Assembly (NCBI RefSeq): GCF_036637135.1
Contig: NZ_JAVWNC010000019.1
Coordinates: 1-39,011 of the forward strand
Direction: 5' to 3'
DNA from: Anaerorhabdus sp036637135
GTDB taxonomy: Bacteria > Bacillota_I > Bacilli_A > Erysipelotrichales > Erysipelotrichaceae
DNA: 39,011 bases
The notes beneath the pieces are model-generated. The model was not told the DNA's origin. It saw nothing but the letters and a program-made list of their open reading frames with translations, and made no database searches. Below, piece by piece: positions 37,145-39,011 of the stretch. Made by a program: the position numbers and the translations under genes. Each line of letters begins with the position of its first letter. Positions within the stretch are counted from its first letter, which is position 1.

Positions 37145-37540
37145 GTGATAACCATAGGTAATGTAATTCCTGAAATCTTTAGACTCTTTTCTAGTCTGAT
37201 TACAACCGAGAACATAGCTCTTTTCTCAGCTATCGGAGGTATTGGCTATAAAGGATTTAAAGTATTAATGAAAGCAATGGATTCTAAACAAGATGCTATG
37301 ATATCTACGATCAACAAAAGACTTAGTGATCTAGAAATCAACAATGAAGTAGCTCACTCTAAAATCGAAAGAGAAGTGTTACGTTTACAGATACTTGATG
37401 GGATTGAATCTCATAGGTTGTCTGAAAGTGAAATGCTATATTTCTACGATCGTTATAAGAAACTCGGAGGGAACTCATTTGTTGAGCATAAAGCTTTAGA
37501 CTACCTGGAATCTCTAAGAGAGGAGGGTTTGTATGATTAG
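37145..37540 (+). CDS. Lysis-cassette-associated membrane protein
   Basis: This 131-residue protein appears to start at GTG 37145. It is the first possible start after an in-frame stop at 37136, with AGGAAG very close upstream; the next Met is at residue 42, so the start is uncertain. The N-terminal part (about 8-45; IFRLFSSLITTENIALFSAIGGIGYKGFKVLM) is hydrophobic with one likely membrane segment. A coiled coil follows (about 45-90). The C-terminus has RLQILDGIESHRLSESEMLYFYDRYKKLGGNSF, resembling the ...I...ELE.+..+Y..YK.LGGNG block common in phage proteins encoded next to holins. It overlaps the holin start by 8 bases. Probable role: holin partner or antiholin, inferred. Confidence 0.72.
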   Translation: MITIGNVIPEIFRLFSSLITTENIALFSAIGGIGYKGFKVLMKAMDSKQDAMISTINKRLSDLEINNEVAHSKIEREVLRLQILDGIESHRLSESEMLYFYDRYKKLGGNSFVEHKALDYLESLREEGLYD

Positions 37541-37832
37541 TGATGTAATCGATTTAGTTACAATATTAATTGCACTCTCACCTGTTATAGTAAAAGTAGT
37601 ACAACTTATTTCACAAAAGACACACAACGAACGACTTAAGAATTTATCATCTAGAGCAGAGATTGTAGTTAACGCATTAGAACAATCCGGTTTAACCAGT
37701 GCAGAGAAGAAGAAGAATGCATATGATAAGCTTTCGGTTTATGCTAAGGAAGTAGGGATACCAGTTACCGGTGATCAACTAGACGACTACATTGAATCTG
37801 CTGTACGAATTGTTAAATCCTTAACGTCGTAG
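37533..37832 (+). CDS. Holin, LLH family
   Basis: This 99-residue protein starts at ATG 37533 after GAGAGGAGGGTTTGT. It has a single N-terminal membrane helix (VIDLVTILIALSPVIVKVVQLI, about 4-26). A helical C-terminal domain follows, with RAEIVVNALEQSGLTSAEKKKNAYDKLSVYAKEVGIPVTGDQLDDYIESAV. The ALEQsGLtsaEKK...A...L...GI..t.dqld..IE.AV pattern is diagnostic of the LLH-type phage holin family. It would form the membrane lesion that lets the GH25 endolysin reach the wall. That endolysin lies about 10 kb away on the circle, so the lysis genes are split. Confidence 0.9.
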   Translation: MISDVIDLVTILIALSPVIVKVVQLISQKTHNERLKNLSSRAEIVVNALEQSGLTSAEKKKNAYDKLSVYAKEVGIPVTGDQLDDYIESAVRIVKSLTS

Positions 37833-37845
37833 AGGAGGATCCAAT

Positions 37846-38199
37846 ATGGCTGCAAAGAAAAAAAATGAGATGATCGATTATGGTGAGGTTGTACAGGTTC
37901 AACGTATTGCACGTAAGAGCCCACCTGCCAGAGATCCGGATTCTCGAGAGAAACAAATGATTGCTAAGACTATTGATTTAGTTGAGCGACAGTTGGATGA
38001 AGGTACTGCCTCTTCTGCTGTCCTAGTACATTATTTGAAACTTGCAACTGCAAGAGAAAAACTTGAAAGAGAGATTCTCAAGAACCAAGCGAAACAAATC
38101 GTGGCGAAGACCAATGCTCTAGATAGTGCGAAAGAAAACAAGGAGTTAATGACTGAAGCAATTGACGCCATGACTAAGTATCAGCCTACAAAAGACTAA
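37846..38199 (+). CDS. Small terminase-like packaging protein
   Basis: This 117-residue protein starts at ATG 37846 after AGAGGAGGATCCAAT. It reads YGEVVQVQRIARKSPPARDPDSREKQMIA, then a helix with VERQLDEGTASSAVLVHYLKLATAREKLEREIL. I recognise this as a family encoded just upstream of the HNH gene in many phages of Gram-positive hosts, in the small-terminase position. The helical core with a basic N-terminus fits DNA-site recognition. It overlaps the HNH start (TAATG). Confidence 0.82.
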   Translation: MAAKKKNEMIDYGEVVQVQRIARKSPPARDPDSREKQMIAKTIDLVERQLDEGTASSAVLVHYLKLATAREKLEREILKNQAKQIVAKTNALDSAKENKELMTEAIDAMTKYQPTKD

Positions 38200-38582
38200 T
38201 GCTTAGCTATAGCGAGTTAATTAAAATTGATACGTTTGATAAGCGACTTGAGTATCTTAGACTTTGGGATGTACCGCATGTATCTCCAAGGCATTTGTCT
38301 TTGTCGTTTTACAAGCATAAGCAATGGCTTCATACGCGCGAGATAGTTATCAAAAGAGATTATGCGTCAGACTTAGGAATGCTTGATATAAGTATTTACG
38401 GTCCGATTTATGTTCACCATATCAATCCATTAACAGAGCAAGATATTGTAGAATGGTCAGATCGTTTGTTCGATCTTGACAACCTTATATGTTGCTCCTT
38501 CGATACTCATAATGCAATCCATTATAAGAAAGAGTTAGATCGATATGTTGAAAGAACACCTGGAGATACTATATTATGGTAA
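38199..38582 (+). CDS. HNH endonuclease of the packaging module
   Basis: This 127-residue protein starts at ATG 38199 on the previous stop. Conserved parts: LIKIDTFDKRLEYLRLWDVPH near the start, the basic REIVIKRDYASDLGM, and the HNH core YVHHINPLTEQDI (His-His-Ile-Asn), ending in LDNLICCSFDTHNAIHYK. This small HNH family occurs beside terminases in cos-type phages, where HNH proteins stimulate specific terminase cutting. Its presence favours cos packaging for this phage. The first two Cys of a zinc ribbon are not obvious. Confidence 0.88.
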   Translation: MLSYSELIKIDTFDKRLEYLRLWDVPHVSPRHLSLSFYKHKQWLHTREIVIKRDYASDLGMLDISIYGPIYVHHINPLTEQDIVEWSDRLFDLDNLICCSFDTHNAIHYKKELDRYVERTPGDTILW

Positions 38583-38593
38583 GGAGGTAAATC

Positions 38594-38968
38594 ATGGCTA
38601 ATGCTGTTGATGATTCAATATTAAAATCAGTTAGATCGGCATTAGGACTACCAATTGATGATGATTCATTTGATAGTGAGCTAGTACTGCATATTAATAG
38701 TGCATTAGGAGTTCTAAACCAAAACGGTGTAGGTAAGACAGTAATAGTAACTGATGATACCCAGAATTGGGAGGATTTCAAAGACGTAGAGCAAACTAAA
38801 GGTAATAAGTTATTTTTACTTGTACAAATGTATGTCTTTGTTAAAACAAAATTACTATTTGATCCACCACCACCATCAAATGTCCAATATGTATCTACAG
38901 CCTCAGAAGAAAATTTATGGAGGCTTAGAGAAGAATATGCCGCTGATAACAAGGAGGTAAAACCATGA
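38594..38968 (+). CDS. Head-tail adaptor (gp6-like connector)
   Basis: This 124-residue protein starts at ATG 38594 after AAGGAGGTAAATC. It reads DDSILKSVRSALGLPIDDDSFDSELVLHINSALGVLNQNGVG, then WEDFKDVEQTKGNKLFLLVQMYVFVKTKLLFDPPPPSNV. This is the helical-bundle signature of HK97 gp6-like adaptors (ALGI...DtAFD.dI..hINsa...L.q.GVG, ...vk.Yiylk.rllFDPP). It forms the ring under the portal. The gene lies before terL here, not after the capsid gene as in HK97. Its stop overlaps the start of the first HAGVKGMKWG gene. Confidence 0.9.
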   Translation: MANAVDDSILKSVRSALGLPIDDDSFDSELVLHINSALGVLNQNGVGKTVIVTDDTQNWEDFKDVEQTKGNKLFLLVQMYVFVKTKLLFDPPPPSNVQYVSTASEENLWRLREEYAADNKEVKP

Positions 38969-39011
38969 GTCTAGAAGATATCATTGAACATGCCGGTGTC
39001 AAAGGTATGAA
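38957..39011. repeat. Right copy of 55-bp terminal direct repeat (contig join)
   Basis: Identical to bases 1-55. It contains the end of the adaptor gene and a partial second copy (ATG 38965 to the window end) of the first HAGVKGMKWG gene. That partial copy should not be counted as another gene. Confidence 0.93.

Noticed and set aside
36907..37215. Antisense ORF of 102 codons across the noncoding region
   Set aside because: It has no good ribosome binding site and no recognisable motif. It overlaps the direct repeats and the start of the late operon, and would be the only minus-strand gene.
38965..39011. A second HAGVKGMKWG gene starting at the window end
   Set aside because: It is the same gene as 9-380, seen twice because of the 55-base assembly overlap.

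Overview
The window is a complete genome of a tailed phage (long non-contractile tail, siphovirus type) that probably infects a Gram-positive, low-GC bacterium of the Bacillota. Reasons: the sequence is AT-rich, nearly every gene has a strong GGAGG ribosome binding site, and the endolysin combines a GH25 muramidase, two Cpl-7 wall-binding repeats and a LysM domain. The last 55 bases (38957-39011) repeat the first 55 exactly, so the contig closes into a circle of 38,956 bp. The cut falls inside a packed operon, between the ribosome binding site and the start codon of one gene. All genes are on the + strand. I see no integrase, excisionase, CI/Cro-type repressor, tRNA or CRISPR array, so the phage looks virulent.

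Layout. The late operon begins near 37145 and runs through the contig join to 19048. Its order is lysis-associated membrane protein, holin, small terminase, HNH endonuclease, head-tail adaptor, two small basic proteins with an HAGVKGMKWG motif, a 59-residue protein, large terminase, portal, a fused prohead protease-major capsid protein, a glycosyltransferase, head closure, tail completion, major tail protein, tail chaperone, endolysin, second chaperone, gp10-like protein, tape measure, Dit, Tal-like hub and receptor-binding protein. Region 19.1-22.5 kb is a string of short genes, mostly single-pass membrane proteins, separated by near-identical promoter, terminator and leader blocks. Region 22.5-27.5 kb holds conserved phage hypotheticals plus five tiny overlapping membrane ORFs. 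Region 27.7-36.8 kb is replication and transcription: a helicase-primase-DNA polymerase B fusion, ssDNA-binding protein, SF2 helicase, two PD-(D/E)XK nucleases and an 849-residue protein with the DFDGD signature of double-psi-barrel RNA polymerases. A 309-bp noncoding gap (36836-37144) before the late operon is the best candidate packaging and late-promoter region.

How the parts may work together. Two systems stand out. (1) The RNA polymerase-like protein starts with an HYG-type motif related to that of the two small structural-region proteins, and six copies of an unusual promoter-like element (TTCGCA-N14-TATART, fixed spacing) precede only the non-structural genes. An injected, virion-carried polymerase firing dedicated early promoters is an attractive but unproven model. 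(2) The major capsid and major tail proteins both end in the same threonine-rich tail, encoded by an identical 41-bp DNA segment, and a DxD glycosyltransferase gene directly follows the capsid gene. This suggests a mucin-like, O-glycosylated virion surface.

All functional calls come from reading motifs, gene order and remembered family features; no database search was run.
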